A stretch of 64,000 nt of DNA from Thalassotalea crassostreae. Lineage in GTDB: Bacteria; Pseudomonadota; Gammaproteobacteria; Enterobacterales; Alteromonadaceae. The position numbers and the translations under genes are program-made. Within the stretch, counting starts at the first letter, position 1. Each line of letters opens with the position of its first letter. Where the stretch lies: assembly GCF_001831495.1 (NCBI RefSeq), contig NZ_CP017689.1, positions 1,116,001 to 1,180,000 of the forward strand, in the 5' to 3' direction. A model generated the notes under the pieces. The model did no database searches. It was given only the letters and a program-made list of their open reading frames with translations, and had not been told where the DNA came from. Positions 10,370-19,079 of the stretch are shown here, in pieces.

Positions 10370-12034
10370 TTACGCTTCCTTACTTTGACTAGCATGGCTA
10401 GAATTTTTATTAGCTAAAGAAGAGGATTGCTTAGCAGCATTTGCTATTTGCACTGCTTTTATTACCGCTTGTGCTTTTTGCCTGGTCTCATCGGCTTCGG
10501 CTTGCGCCACTGAATCATAAACCACACCAGCACCTGCTTGAATATAGGCTTTATTGTTTTTAACAAAAGCACTGCGAATAACAATACAAGTATCCATATC
10601 GCCGTGACCATTTATATAACCAACCGCGCCGCCATAGCTGCCACGGCGTTTGCCTTCGATAGAGCGGATTAGTGACGTTGCTTTTACTTTTGGAGCGCCG
10701 GAAAGGGTGCCCATGTTCATACACGCTTGATAGGCGTGCAGCGCATCAAGTTTTTCGCTAAGGGTACCAACAACTCGAGAAACTAAATGCATTACGTGAG
10801 AATAGCGGTCTACTTTAAGAAGTTCGGCGACATAACGTGTTCCGCCTTTACTGACTCTGGCAATATCGTTACGTGCTAAATCAACGAGCATTAAGTGCTC
10901 CGCTTTTTCTTTTTCATCATTACGCAATTCAAGTTCAATTCGGCCATCCAAATCGGCGCTGTAACTGCCATCACTGCGAAATCCTCGCGGACGTGTGCCG
11001 GCGATAGGATAAAGCTCGACTTGGCGACTTTCTTCGGTGTATTTCAGTGCCGACTCTGGAGAGGCGCCAAATAAAGCGAAGTTTTCATCTTTGACGAAAA
11101 ACATATAAGGGCTTGGGTTTGTCTGTTTTAACACTTGATAAGCATTGATGGCATTATTGCAATCGAGACTAAATGTTCTTGAAGGGACAACCTGAAAAAT
11201 ATCACCTGCTCTAATATGATGTTTGAGTGTTTCAACTTGCTGGCAGAACTCGTCATCACTAATGTTAACGTTGACAGCTTGCTCGCTTTGTTGCGATAGA
11301 TTTACTGCAGACATTGGCACTACGTTTTTGCATTGCTCTTGCAAGGCAACTAAACGTTGATTTAGTCGCTGTTGGTTACTACTCGAATTGTTGCCGCCAA
11401 AGGTATTAGCAATTAATTGCGTTTGCTGCTGCTGATGGTCAATGATCACTAACGTTTCTGCTAAGTAGTAGACATAATCAGAGCAACTATTTTCACTGTT
11501 ATCTACGCTAGGCAATTGCTCGGCCAGCTCAATTAAATCAAAGGCAAAGGTACCACCAACAAAAATAGAGAAGGGATGATCACTATCGCTTTCCATATGT
11601 TGTAATTCTCTAAGCACTTGCATCGGGTTGACACTGAGTAAACGTGAAAGCTCATCTTGCTGAACATCATTTTTTATGAATTTAATGATTAGCTTGCTAG
11701 AGCTAGACTCTTCAATGACGACTAGATTTTGATATTGTTGCTCGCTAAAAACTTGTTGTAGGTAAGTAATAACCGCTTCGCCATTATTTGAAAGAGCCGT
11801 GAGCCTCACTGACTGCTGATCACAAATGATTTTTAAAGCGCTATCAATTAGTAATAAACTCTTTAATGCCTTTTTATCGATGATTTCAGCCGATTCTAAT
11901 AACAAACAGTTACTTTGCTCTGCGGTTAGTTGCTTAAACAGAGCTAATGGATCTTGCACGTAGTCGGCACTGCTAACAGTGGTAAAAACTTGTCCATGTT
12001 TCGCTTGTTCAATCGGTGTCGTATGTTTGCTCAT
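10370..12034 (-). CDS. trpE: Anthranilate synthase component I
   Basis: A 554-residue chorismate-using enzyme making anthranilate with TrpG. The N-terminal LLLESAEI motif and NPSPYMFF are the known tryptophan-binding elements, so feedback inhibition is likely kept. The C-terminal chorismate-binding domain has GAGVVYDSVAQAEADET. I chose the ATG at 12034 (MSKHTTPIEQ) because AAAGGAAAAT lies directly upstream; an in-frame TTG six codons earlier has no ribosome site. First structural gene, preceded by trpL and an attenuator. Confidence 0.96.
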   Translation of the reverse strand: MSKHTTPIEQAKHGQVFTTVSSADYVQDPLALFKQLTAEQSNCLLLESAEIIDKKALKSLLLIDSALKIICDQQSVRLTALSNNGEAVITYLQQVFSEQQYQNLVVIEESSSSKLIIKFIKNDVQQDELSRLLSVNPMQVLRELQHMESDSDHPFSIFVGGTFAFDLIELAEQLPSVDNSENSCSDYVYYLAETLVIIDHQQQQTQLIANTFGGNNSSSNQQRLNQRLVALQEQCKNVVPMSAVNLSQQSEQAVNVNISDDEFCQQVETLKHHIRAGDIFQVVPSRTFSLDCNNAINAYQVLKQTNPSPYMFFVKDENFALFGASPESALKYTEESRQVELYPIAGTRPRGFRSDGSYSADLDGRIELELRNDEKEKAEHLMLVDLARNDIARVSKGGTRYVAELLKVDRYSHVMHLVSRVVGTLSEKLDALHAYQACMNMGTLSGAPKVKATSLIRSIEGKRRGSYGGAVGYINGHGDMDTCIVIRSAFVKNNKAYIQAGAGVVYDSVAQAEADETRQKAQAVIKAVQIANAAKQSSSLANKNSSHASQSKEA

Positions 12035-12144
12035 ATTTTCCTTTACCAACAATACCTAAGGTATCTTTATTACTAATTTATAAAATTATGTTCTCAAGTT
12101 TTTTTAGCGCTTGTTTTGCTTCTAAATATTAGGCGCTAAAAACG

Positions 12145-12170
12145 AAAAAACCCGCCATAAAGCGGGTTTT
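12145..12170 (-). terminator. trp attenuator terminator (3:4 hairpin)
   Basis: On the minus strand, arms AAAACCCGC and GCGGGTTTT enclose a six-base loop and run into T residues, 111 bases before trpE and 37 bases after the trpL stop. This is the 3:4 hairpin of a classical attenuator. The competing 2:3 pairing is visible: GTGGGTT (complement of 12201-12207) can pair with AACCCGC. Confidence 0.88.
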
Positions 12171-12197
12171 CTGAAATATTTTTGCTGCACGCAATTT

Positions 12198-12221
12198 CAT
12201 AACCCACTATGTAAGGTCATG
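12198..12221 (-). promoter_or_regulatory. trp leader 1:2 pause hairpin / antiterminator segment
   Basis: On the minus strand CATGACC (complement of 12215-12221) can pair with GGTTATG (complement of 12198-12204), giving the 1:2 hairpin that overlaps the end of the leader peptide. Segment 2 (12201-12207) can instead pair with segment 3 of the terminator, so the two structures exclude each other, as attenuation requires. Confidence 0.75.
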
Positions 12222-12257
12222 CCACCACCAAATTACTGATTTATTTATTGCGTTCAT
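12207..12257 (-). CDS. trpL: trp operon leader peptide
   Basis: A 16-codon frame reading MNAINKSVIWWWHDLT and ending in TAG. Three consecutive TGG codons (complement of 12222-12230) are the tryptophan sensor: when charged tRNA-Trp is scarce the ribosome stalls there and frees segment 2 to pair with segment 3, preventing termination. Purine-rich sequence AAAGAAGAAAAAATAGC precedes the ATG as a loose ribosome site. Position between promoter and attenuator makes the assignment firm although the frame is tiny. Confidence 0.9.
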   Translation of the reverse strand: MNAINKSVIWWWHDLT

Positions 12258-12374
12258 GCTATTTTTTCTTCTTTATTGATTAGCATATGTTGATGCTATC
12301 GAAACCTGTTAGAGAGCTATGTATTTAGCTACTATCTATTTAGTCACTATCTAAGTAAACTATTAATATGATAC

Positions 12375-12403
12375 ATAAAACCGCAATTACACTCTGATGT
12401 CAA
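12375..12403 (-). promoter_or_regulatory. Probable trp operon promoter
   Basis: Minus strand TTGACA (complement of 12398-12403), a 17-base spacer and TTTTAT (complement of 12375-12380). The -35 box lies across the start codon of the divergent rnm gene. Just downstream, around 12349-12366, the minus strand has TAGTTTACTTAG, loosely like a TrpR operator; I do not claim it as one. Confidence 0.6.
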
Positions 12404-13272
12404 CGTTAAGCGATGAAAATAAAACAAATAATTACAATTCTTTAAGAATTGACTTGCATAGTCATACGACATGTTCGGATGGTCATTTGTCGCCGCAAGA
12501 GTTAGTGAGTCGTGCGGAAAACTATCAAATCGAACAATTTGCTATTACCGATCACGATACCGTTGATGCTTTTTCAATTGCCCAACAACATATCGACGAG
12601 CAAAATTTTAAACTGAGATTAATTTCAGGTATTGAAATTTCAACCATGTGGGAAAATTTCGAAATACATATTGTTGGTTTGAATATTGATACTGAGCACC
12701 CAGCCTTAACGACGCTAATTGAACAGCAACAAAATGCCCGAGAACAGCGGGCGCAATTGATGGCCGAAAAACTCACTAAAGCCGGTTTTGAAAACTGCTA
12801 TGAAGATGCGAAATTGTTAGCTCATCAAGGCACAATCACCAGAGCTCACTTTGCGCGGGTATTGCACAACCGCGGCGTGGTTAGCACCATGCAAAAAGCG
12901 TTTGATAAGTATATCGGCAAGGGTAAACGTGCATATGTAAAACCACAATGGTGTTCAATAGAACAAGCAATTTTGGTCATTCATCAAGCTGGTGGTAAGT
13001 CAGTGATTGCCCACCCGATGAAGTATGATTTATCGAACAAATGGTTGCGCCGTTTAATTGTTGATTTTAGCGATGCTGGCGGTGATGCGATGGAGGTTGC
13101 GTCACCACAAATGAATGAGCAACAACGTTTGTTTTTGCGACAATTGTTAGTCGAGTATCAATTACAAGGCTCGGTTGGATCAGATTTTCACTTTCCGTCA
13201 AGGTGGAGTGACTTAGGCAAGAATTTAACGCTACCAGACGATGTCGACGTTGTTTGGCAACATTGGCAATAA
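12397..13272 (+). CDS. rnm: PHP-domain phosphoesterase (RNase AM / YciV family)
   Basis: A 291-residue PHP protein. Metal-binding motifs are DLHSHTTCSDG near the start, ITDHDTVDAF, and SDFHFPS near the end. E. coli YciV (TrpH, RNase AM) is a 5'-3' exonuclease and 3',5'-nucleotide phosphatase acting on small RNA products and 5S rRNA ends. It is divergent from trpL here, the same order as in enterobacteria. There is no clear ribosome site before the ATG and an in-frame stop lies 21 bases upstream, so the start cannot be earlier; translation may be weak or leaderless. Confidence 0.9.
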   Translation: MSTLSDENKTNNYNSLRIDLHSHTTCSDGHLSPQELVSRAENYQIEQFAITDHDTVDAFSIAQQHIDEQNFKLRLISGIEISTMWENFEIHIVGLNIDTEHPALTTLIEQQQNAREQRAQLMAEKLTKAGFENCYEDAKLLAHQGTITRAHFARVLHNRGVVSTMQKAFDKYIGKGKRAYVKPQWCSIEQAILVIHQAGGKSVIAHPMKYDLSNKWLRRLIVDFSDAGGDAMEVASPQMNEQQRLFLRQLLVEYQLQGSVGSDFHFPSRWSDLGKNLTLPDDVDVVWQHWQ

Positions 13273-13284
13273 GGAGTTGTTACC

Positions 13285-13905
13285 ATGAGTCAGTTTTTTT
13301 ATATGCATCCGGACAATCCACAGGCAAGGCTGATAAAGCAGGCAGTAGAGATCGTGCATAGAGGTGGTGTAATCGTTTATCCAACGGATTCTGGTTATGC
13401 ATTAGGGTGTCATATTGGCGACAAAAAAGCGTTAGAGCGCATTTGTCGTATTAGGGACATTGATAGAGAGCATAACTTTACTTTGGTCTGTCGAGACTTG
13501 AGTGAATTGTCTGAATATGCTCGTGTTGATAACGCCTATTTTCGCCTGCTAAAAAACAATACACCGGGCGCTTACACCTTTATTTTTAAAGGCACCAAAG
13601 AAGTACCAAAGCGGTTATTAAATAGCAAACGTAAAACCATAGGTATTCGAATTCCGGAAAATAATATTGCTATGGCGTTGTTAGAAGCGCTCGGTGAACC
13701 GTTAATGTCGACAACATTAATTTTACCTGGCAATGACAGTGCCGAGTTTGATCCTGAAGAAATAAGAGATAACCTGGAACATCAAGTAGATTTAATTCTC
13801 AATGGCGGCTACCTCGGCGAAAAGCCTACTACCGTTGTGGATTTCACCGACGATTATCCACAAGTGATACGTACCGGAGAGGGCGATCCTGAACCATTTA
13901 ATTAA
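13285..13905 (+). CDS. yciO: YciO, Sua5/YrdC-family protein
   Basis: A 206-residue YrdC-like protein with the nucleotide and RNA-binding core (GGVIVYPTDSGYALGC, KRKTIGIRIPEN, PLMSTTL, TVVDFT). YrdC/TsaC members make threonylcarbamoyl-adenylate for tRNA t6A; YciO is a paralogue of uncertain role. A strong AAGGAG site lies 9 bases before the ATG and the gene follows rnm by 12 bases, so the two are co-transcribed. Confidence 0.92.
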   Translation: MSQFFYMHPDNPQARLIKQAVEIVHRGGVIVYPTDSGYALGCHIGDKKALERICRIRDIDREHNFTLVCRDLSELSEYARVDNAYFRLLKNNTPGAYTFIFKGTKEVPKRLLNSKRKTIGIRIPENNIAMALLEALGEPLMSTTLILPGNDSAEFDPEEIRDNLEHQVDLILNGGYLGEKPTTVVDFTDDYPQVIRTGEGDPEPFN

Positions 13906-13916
13906 TAGCGTGAATA

Positions 13917-14777
13917 ATGGCAGAGACTAATCATACAGCGATGGAAGAAAACAAAGCAGTTGCTAAAAACGCATTAGCCAATAGTGGTGAAATGGTGCAG
14001 CAAGTGCTGCCATTAGCATTGGTTCACGGTGAAGCCGTTGTTGAAAAGCCACAAGATCTTTTTATACCACCTGATGCGCTAGAAGTAATTCTTGAAGCGT
14101 TCGAAGGACCGCTTGATTTATTACTCTACCTTATTCGCAAACAAAAATTTGATATCGTTGAATTGCCAATCGCCGAAATTACCCGCCAATACATGGTATA
14201 TGTCGATGTAATGAAAGACTTAAAATTAGAACTTGCCGCTGAGTACCTAGTAATGGCTGCGATTCTAGCGGAAATTAAATCTCGATTATTGTTGCCAAAA
14301 ACCGATGTCGAAGATGACGAAAGTGATCCTCGAGCCGAGCTAATCAGACGTCTTCAAGAATATGAAGTCATTAAAAATGCGGCTGAAAATCTCGACGAAA
14401 TACCTCGCTTAGAACGAGATAATTTCGAGTTAACGGTGCAATTGCCAGAAAGTTACAAGCCTAAATTCGTCTCAGCTGATGTTGACCTACAAGAGTTAGT
14501 CTTTGCTTTACAGGGCGTATTAAAAAGAGTTGAAGCGTTTGAACACCATCATATTCAGCGAGAAAACTTGTCAACTCGTGAACGTATGACTCAGATATTA
14601 TCTAAACTAAAATCGAAACAATATTTTGAGTTTAGTGAACTGTTTTCGGTAGAAGAAGGGCGTTCAGGTGTTGTCGTGACATTTTTAGCGATTCTTGAAT
14701 TACTGAAAGAGTCGTTAATTGAATGTGTGCAAGCGCAAGTGTTTGGTCAAATTCAGCTAAAATTAAAAGAGCACTAA
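13917..14777 (+). CDS. scpA: Segregation and condensation protein A
   Basis: A 286-residue kleisin of the SMC-ScpAB complex. After an atypical ~45-residue N-terminal leader, the conserved core begins EVILEAFEGPLDLLLYLIRKQKFDI, then AAEYLVMAAILAEIKSRLLLP. The C-terminal part (SELFSVEEGRSGVVVTFLAILELLKE) is the winged-helix end that binds the SMC head. It starts 11 bases after yciO. The leader could mean the true start is internal, but the family is unambiguous. Confidence 0.94.
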   Translation: MAETNHTAMEENKAVAKNALANSGEMVQQVLPLALVHGEAVVEKPQDLFIPPDALEVILEAFEGPLDLLLYLIRKQKFDIVELPIAEITRQYMVYVDVMKDLKLELAAEYLVMAAILAEIKSRLLLPKTDVEDDESDPRAELIRRLQEYEVIKNAAENLDEIPRLERDNFELTVQLPESYKPKFVSADVDLQELVFALQGVLKRVEAFEHHHIQRENLSTRERMTQILSKLKSKQYFEFSELFSVEEGRSGVVVTFLAILELLKESLIECVQAQVFGQIQLKLKEH

Positions 14778-14830
14778 AGTAGTCATAACCAAAGTACTAG
14801 TAATAACAAAAATAAAAAGCAAAATTAACG

Positions 14831-15421
14831 ATGAAAAAATTACCCGAAAATGAATTACAAAACTTAATTGAGGCGATGTTATTAGTGTCAGTAACGCCGC
14901 TATCAGTAAAATATTTACATCAAACATTATCGGAAGAAGTTAAAATATCGAAAAAAGCGGTGATAAACATTTTACAACAGCTTAAAAATGATTATGATCA
15001 GCGCGGAATTGAATTAGTTGAAGTCGCGACAGGCTATCGTTTTCAGGCGAGAGACCAATATAGCGACTATATAGCCTTGTTATTTAAAGAAAAAGCACCA
15101 AGATATTCACGTGCTTTACTGGAAACATTGTCACTTATCGCCTATCGTCAACCTATTACTCGTGGCGAAATTGAAGATATTCGAGGCGTTGCGGTAAGTA
15201 GCTATATAATTAAAACATTACAGGAAAGAGATTGGATCTGCGTTGTCGGCCATAAAGAAGTACCGGGTAAGCCGGCGCTGTTTGCCACAACCAAAGCATT
15301 TCTTGATTACTTTTCTCTGAAATCTCTGGCACAGCTCCCTGAGCTCATGTCAGTAAATGAGCTCGACATCGACAACGATGTTGAGCAAGCATCACTTGCC
15401 GAGAAGGCAACGCAAAATTAA
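14831..15421 (+). CDS. scpB: Segregation and condensation protein B
   Basis: A 196-residue double winged-helix protein that dimerises and holds ScpA in the condensin-like complex. Typical motifs: [62 protein letters not shown] and [18 protein letters not shown]. It follows scpA by 53 bases and precedes rluB by 8 bases. The acidic C-terminal tail is not conserved. Confidence 0.95.
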   Translation: MKKLPENELQNLIEAMLLVSVTPLSVKYLHQTLSEEVKISKKAVINILQQLKNDYDQRGIELVEVATGYRFQARDQYSDYIALLFKEKAPRYSRALLETLSLIAYRQPITRGEIEDIRGVAVSSYIIKTLQERDWICVVGHKEVPGKPALFATTKAFLDYFSLKSLAQLPELMSVNELDIDNDVEQASLAEKATQN

Positions 15422-15429
15422 GAGATATT

Positions 15430-16326
15430 ATGTCTGAAAAATTACAGAAAGTATTAGCTAGAGCAGGTAAAGGCTCACGACGCGAAATGGAAGGCGTTAT
15501 CAGTCAAGGACGCGTAAGTGTTAATGGTAAGGTTGCTTATCTTGGTGATCGCGTTGAAGGTAACGAACAAATTCGCATTGATGGACATCAAGTTAAAATA
15601 GTTAACGTTGATGAACAACCTTGTCGCGTTTTGGTTTACAACAAACCTGAAGGCGAAATGTGTACTCGTAAAGATCCTGAAGGTAGACCAACCGTTTTTG
15701 ACCGACTTCCACGTATCGAAGGTAGTCGTTGGGTTGCCGTTGGTCGTTTGGATATCAATACATCAGGTATGCTTATTTTCACCAATGATGGTGAATTAGC
15801 CAATCGCTTAATGCACCCATCTCACGAAGTTGAACGTGAATATGCCGTCCGTGTTTTCGGTGAAATTGATGAAGCGATGTTACAACGCCTTCGTCATGGC
15901 GTTAAGCTTGAAGACGGTATGGCCAAGTTCGACAAAATTACCTACAAAGGTGGTGAAGGTCGTAATCATTGGTTCCACGTTGTTCTAACGGAAGGTAGAA
16001 ACCGAGAAGTAAGACGTTTATGGGAATCACAAGATGTCTTAGTAAGTCGTCTTATCCGTGTTCGCTATGGTGATATGACCATGGAGCGCAGACTACCACT
16101 TGGTGGCTGGGTTGAGTTAAATCTTAAAGATGTTAACTATTACCGTAAGTTAGTACAGTTATCTGCGGAAACTCAATCGAAAGTGAAAGTCGATGAAAAA
16201 CGCATTGATAACACTAAGAGTCGTAAGATCCGTAACCAAGTGAAAAAACATCAACAACGTCAAGGCCAGTCGCAACAGCAACAACGCCAAGGACAAAAGC
16301 AGCAACGTACGAGAAAGCGTCGCTAA
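15430..16326 (+). CDS. rluB: 23S rRNA pseudouridine-2605 synthase
   Basis: A 298-residue RsuA/RluB-type enzyme. An N-terminal S4 RNA-binding domain ([31 protein letters not shown]) precedes the synthase fold with catalytic Asp in [34 protein letters not shown] matches the RluB side of the family. The last ~50 residues are a basic, Gln-rich tail, probably for rRNA contact. Last gene of the rnm-yciO-scpA-scpB-rluB run, closed by a strong terminator. Confidence 0.95.
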   Translation: MSEKLQKVLARAGKGSRREMEGVISQGRVSVNGKVAYLGDRVEGNEQIRIDGHQVKIVNVDEQPCRVLVYNKPEGEMCTRKDPEGRPTVFDRLPRIEGSRWVAVGRLDINTSGMLIFTNDGELANRLMHPSHEVEREYAVRVFGEIDEAMLQRLRHGVKLEDGMAKFDKITYKGGEGRNHWFHVVLTEGRNREVRRLWESQDVLVSRLIRVRYGDMTMERRLPLGGWVELNLKDVNYYRKLVQLSAETQSKVKVDEKRIDNTKSRKIRNQVKKHQQRQGQSQQQQRQGQKQQRTRKRR

Positions 16327-16367
16327 ACATAGGCAGTTTGGCTAAACATCAGCCTAAAAGAAAAATG

Positions 16368-16402
16368 AAAGAGGATTATGATAGTCATAATCCTCTTTTT
16401 TG
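16368..16402 (+). terminator. Terminator after rluB
   Basis: Fourteen-base perfect arms (AAAGAGGATTATGA and TCATAATCCTCTTT) around a TAG loop, followed by T residues. It ends the rnm-to-rluB operon and marks the border of the accessory island. Confidence 0.93.
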
Positions 16403-16639
16403 TGCATGCTATTTCTGCTTTGTGTCATTCAGAGACAGTCACAATATCAGAAAAAGAGCACCAAAGAAGCCCGCACACAATAAGAAAAAGTACAACGTCA
16501 TTGTGGCGAAGGCCACAACCTCCTCAAGCGCAATGAGAGTATAAGTTCGACTTCCTGAACTTGTTTCAGGATCTGTTTTGGTTCTGCTGTGACCGGCTAA
16601 AAAGTGCCATTTGCCGTCAGTCGATAAAGCTCATTAAGA

Positions 16640-16709
16640 GGCTGGAAATATAGTTGGCTATAAAATTGAGCGGAGCGAAAACAGCCATTAGAAATACCTT
16701 CTGCACAAT
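16640..16709 (-). repeat. Degenerate integron attC-like site
   Basis: Read on the minus strand, directly after the stop codon of the next gene, the sequence has AATGGCTGTTTTCGCTCCGC, then AGCCAACTATATTTCC and CCTCTTAATGAGCTTTATC. This follows the right half of marine-type attC sites (AGCCAAC...CCTCTTAATGAGGCGTTA), with the last core box decayed. The same AGCCAACT...ATTT...AATGA order occurs in the better site at 17867-17953. Left-arm pairing is weak, so it is a remnant. Confidence 0.5.
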
Positions 16710-17296
16710 TAAGTTCCTCTTGGCATCGGTAGCACACAAGGCATCTTAGGATTCTCTTTTTGTAACTCCTTACAACTCTTTGGTGTTCCATTAACAAACT
16801 TCTTAACTGTTAATCTTTTTGAGACACCTCGATAAACAGACGACCATTCTGGTGAGTGTTTAAAGTGTTTTTCAAGATGAGAAAAAACAACGTGCATTGG
16901 GCCTTCGAAAATTAGTCCCTCTCTTTTAATAATTACAAACGTATTTGGATCAACACCGTCATGTCGTTTAAAAACAACACTGAACGCAGTATTTAATAAA
17001 GACTTCTTTAATAGATAGTCCGCAAAGGTAACTGCTGGGTCTTTACATCTTAAACTCATAACATACTTATAGAAGAAGTCTCGAACATCGCCATGATATT
17101 TTTTTATTTTATCTATCGTTATCGTATATTGAACAGAACCTGGACCTTCGAGTAGAATAAGACATAAGTTTTCAGTATTGCCATTACTAATTTTGTTAAA
17201 ATAGTCTGGAAGAATTGGATAACGATCTCTTAACTCTGCGGATACAGTGGTATTGAACATTAACAAAAGAGATAAGAAGCAAACTAAAATTCTCAT
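16709..17296 (-). CDS. Secreted orphan protein
   Basis: I do not recognise this 195-residue protein. It has a clear signal peptide (MRILVCFLSLLLMFNTTVSA), then a mixed alpha/beta sequence with LCLILLEGPGSV, RDFFYKYVMSLRCKDP and a Cys near the end. A decayed attC-like site starts at its stop codon, so it looks like an integron gene cassette. Neighbours on this strand are also orphan genes, and none of them shares a pathway. Likely periplasmic or secreted, function unknown. Confidence 0.6.
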   Translation of the reverse strand: MRILVCFLSLLLMFNTTVSAELRDRYPILPDYFNKISNGNTENLCLILLEGPGSVQYTITIDKIKKYHGDVRDFFYKYVMSLRCKDPAVTFADYLLKKSLLNTAFSVVFKRHDGVDPNTFVIIKREGLIFEGPMHVVFSHLEKHFKHSPEWSSVYRGVSKRLTVKKFVNGTPKSCKELQKENPKMPCVLPMPRGT

Positions 17297-17413
17297 AATA
17301 TATATTCCTATGGCCAGCTTTTTTAACGATTCAGGTTTGCGGTTTCTGGACGTCAGAAGTGTAGGCCCATCTATAGCCCTTGATATCCATCCGATTTCTC
17401 GGAGCTTAACTTA

Positions 17414-17840
17414 TTAGCAGCTTACAAAGAGAACTTCTAGGTTGTCAAGAAATGTAACACCATTGAAAACCCATCCGTTTGGCGACTTGTAAAATGTGAC
17501 AGTCCAGTAAATAGCATGATTTTGAAATTTATGGAGGTAGTAATAACGAAGAAATGAATTTGCAATGCGTTCTTCACGGACGAATTCTTTGCCTTTGCTT
17601 TCCCCCGAACCGTTGGTCAACAATTGGCCACTGAGTTGATATTTGGCTGGCCAATCCATCAATTTCAACTGAAGGCATTGGCCAGTAAGGCTTTGCTAAT
17701 GCCAAGCCCTGCTGAAACTCTTTTCTCGTGAAATGCGCTATCATTTTTTCGGATAAAACTTTAGCTTCGTCCGGCCCCTTAATCGTATCAGCAAATGAAA
17801 AGCTTGAGATAAAGGTAATAAATATTCCGATAATTTTCAT
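17414..17840 (-). pseudogene. Exported orphan protein, broken by a one-base frameshift
   Basis: Two overlapping frames make one protein if a single base is removed. The first part starts MKIIGIFITFISSFSFADT (signal peptide, AAAGGAGC ribosome site 6 bases before ATG 17840) and runs to VDQRFG. The second carries on ESKGKEFVREERIANSFLRY to the stop at 17414. The break is in a run of five C (17602-17606): dropping one G from the coding strand gives RFGESKGKEFVR without interruption. The intact product would be ~140 residues. It could be a true decay event, a slippage site or a sequencing error. Its start follows an attC right end directly, as in a cassette. Confidence 0.65.
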
Positions 17841-17866
17841 TATTGCTCCTTTGTTCATAAAGACTG

Positions 17867-17953
17867 CTAACGCCTCATTCAGAGGCAAATAATTGTTGGC
17901 TAAAATCGCGACGCAGGAGCAAAAGCCAACTGTTATTTGTCCTGCTGCAATGA
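17867..17953 (-). repeat. Integron attC site interrupted by an IS110 element
   Basis: On the minus strand the right half ends CCTCTGAATGAGGCGTTAGC, the normal attC end. The two arms around the loop pair well: CAAATAATTGTTGGCT at 17896-17911 against the complement of AGCCAACTGTTATTTG gives 14 of 16 matches. Outward from there TCATTCAGAGG pairs with TCATTGCAGCAGG with the extra unpaired bases that mark attC hairpins. The left core box expected beyond AATGA (17953) is missing and IS sequence begins there. Confidence 0.65.
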
Positions 17954-18034
17954 CTTGATACTTATTGAGCCTTCTCCCCGAAGTCTAGCGATAAACTAGA
18001 CTTCAAGGCGACCAAACCAAAAGGAGAACACTCA

Positions 18035-19078
18035 ATGAAATTCTATACTAATTCTCACCCTTTTTATTGTGGGATCGATCTTCATTCACGTATTTTGTAC
18101 GTGTGCATTATTGATAATGAAGGAAAAACTGTTTTACATCAACAGATTAAAGCAGATAAGCAACAACTATTAAATTTACTAAAACCTTACATTGGCCATG
18201 TCGTTGTTGGTGTTGAATGTATGCATTGCTGGTATTGGGTTAGTGATTGGTGTGAAGAATATAGTATTGATTTTATTCTAGGCCATGCACTTTATATGAA
18301 AGCTATTCATGGTGGGAAAGCCAAAAACGACAAAATAGATTCTTATAAAATTGCCTGTTTAATGCGTGGCGGTAACTTCCCTCTTGCTTACGTTTACCCT
18401 TCAAGAATGCGTGCAACTCGCGACTTACTCAGACGACGAACTCATGTTGTTAGGCACGGTGCTGATTTAAAAGCACATGTCGTTAATACCGACAGCCAAT
18501 ATAATTTACCGTCTCAAGCACTCAATCTGAAAAATATATCAGCCAGAGAAGGCTTAAAACACCATTACGAGGACCCTGTTATTCAGCGAACCATCGAGCT
18601 GGATATGGTGTTACTTGATTGCTATGCAAAAGAGTTAAAGAAAGTAGAATGGTTTATCGAAAAACAAGCGAAAGAGCACCACGGTTGTTATTTATCATTA
18701 ATACGCACCTTTCCTGGTATCGGACAAATTCTTGGGTTAACCATTCTTTATGAAATTGGTGAGATTTGCCGATTTGAATCCGTTCAAAACTTTGCCTCTT
18801 ATAGTCGACTCGTAAAGTGTAAAGCCGAGTCAGCAGGTAAAATTTATGGTACTAGCGGCAATAAGATTGGAAATGGCTATCTAAAGTGGGCATTTAGCGA
18901 AGCCGCGGTTCTGTATCTGCGCGGTAACGATAGAGCGAAAAACCATCTAAGCAAACTGCAAAAACGCATGAGCAAAGGCAAAGCACTCTCTGCGTTAGCG
19001 CATAAAATAGGTCGTTGTGTGTATTACATGCTGAAAAACAAAACGGTATTTGATGAAGATAAATTTTTAAAAGGTTAA
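18035..19078 (+). CDS. IS110-family DEDD transposase
   Basis: A 347-residue transposase. The RuvC-like catalytic residues are Asp15 (CGIDLHS), Glu61 (GVECMH), Asp99 and Asp102 (KNDKIDS). The C-terminal part has the helix-hairpin-helix-like FPGIGQILGLTILYEIG and the SYSRLVKC...GNGYLKWAFSEAA block typical of transposase family 20. AAGGAG lies 9 bases before the ATG. The frame is intact, so the element may be active. Confidence 0.93.
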   Translation: MKFYTNSHPFYCGIDLHSRILYVCIIDNEGKTVLHQQIKADKQQLLNLLKPYIGHVVVGVECMHCWYWVSDWCEEYSIDFILGHALYMKAIHGGKAKNDKIDSYKIACLMRGGNFPLAYVYPSRMRATRDLLRRRTHVVRHGADLKAHVVNTDSQYNLPSQALNLKNISAREGLKHHYEDPVIQRTIELDMVLLDCYAKELKKVEWFIEKQAKEHHGCYLSLIRTFPGIGQILGLTILYEIGEICRFESVQNFASYSRLVKCKAESAGKIYGTSGNKIGNGYLKWAFSEAAVLYLRGNDRAKNHLSKLQKRMSKGKALSALAHKIGRCVYYMLKNKTVFDEDKFLKG

Positions 19079-19079
19079 G

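Noticed and set aside
12349..12366. TrpR operator
   Set aside because: The TAGTTTACTTAG segment only loosely resembles the known operator and no symmetric CTAG half-sites are present.
16338..16544. Possible 68-residue gene after rluB
   Set aside because: It runs through the rluB terminator hairpin, has no ribosome site and a biased low-complexity product.
17574..17888. Longer start (MPLNEALAVFM...) for the frameshifted orphan gene
   Set aside because: The upstream part is attC sequence read through; the ATG at 17840 has a proper AAAGGAGC site and begins the signal peptide.
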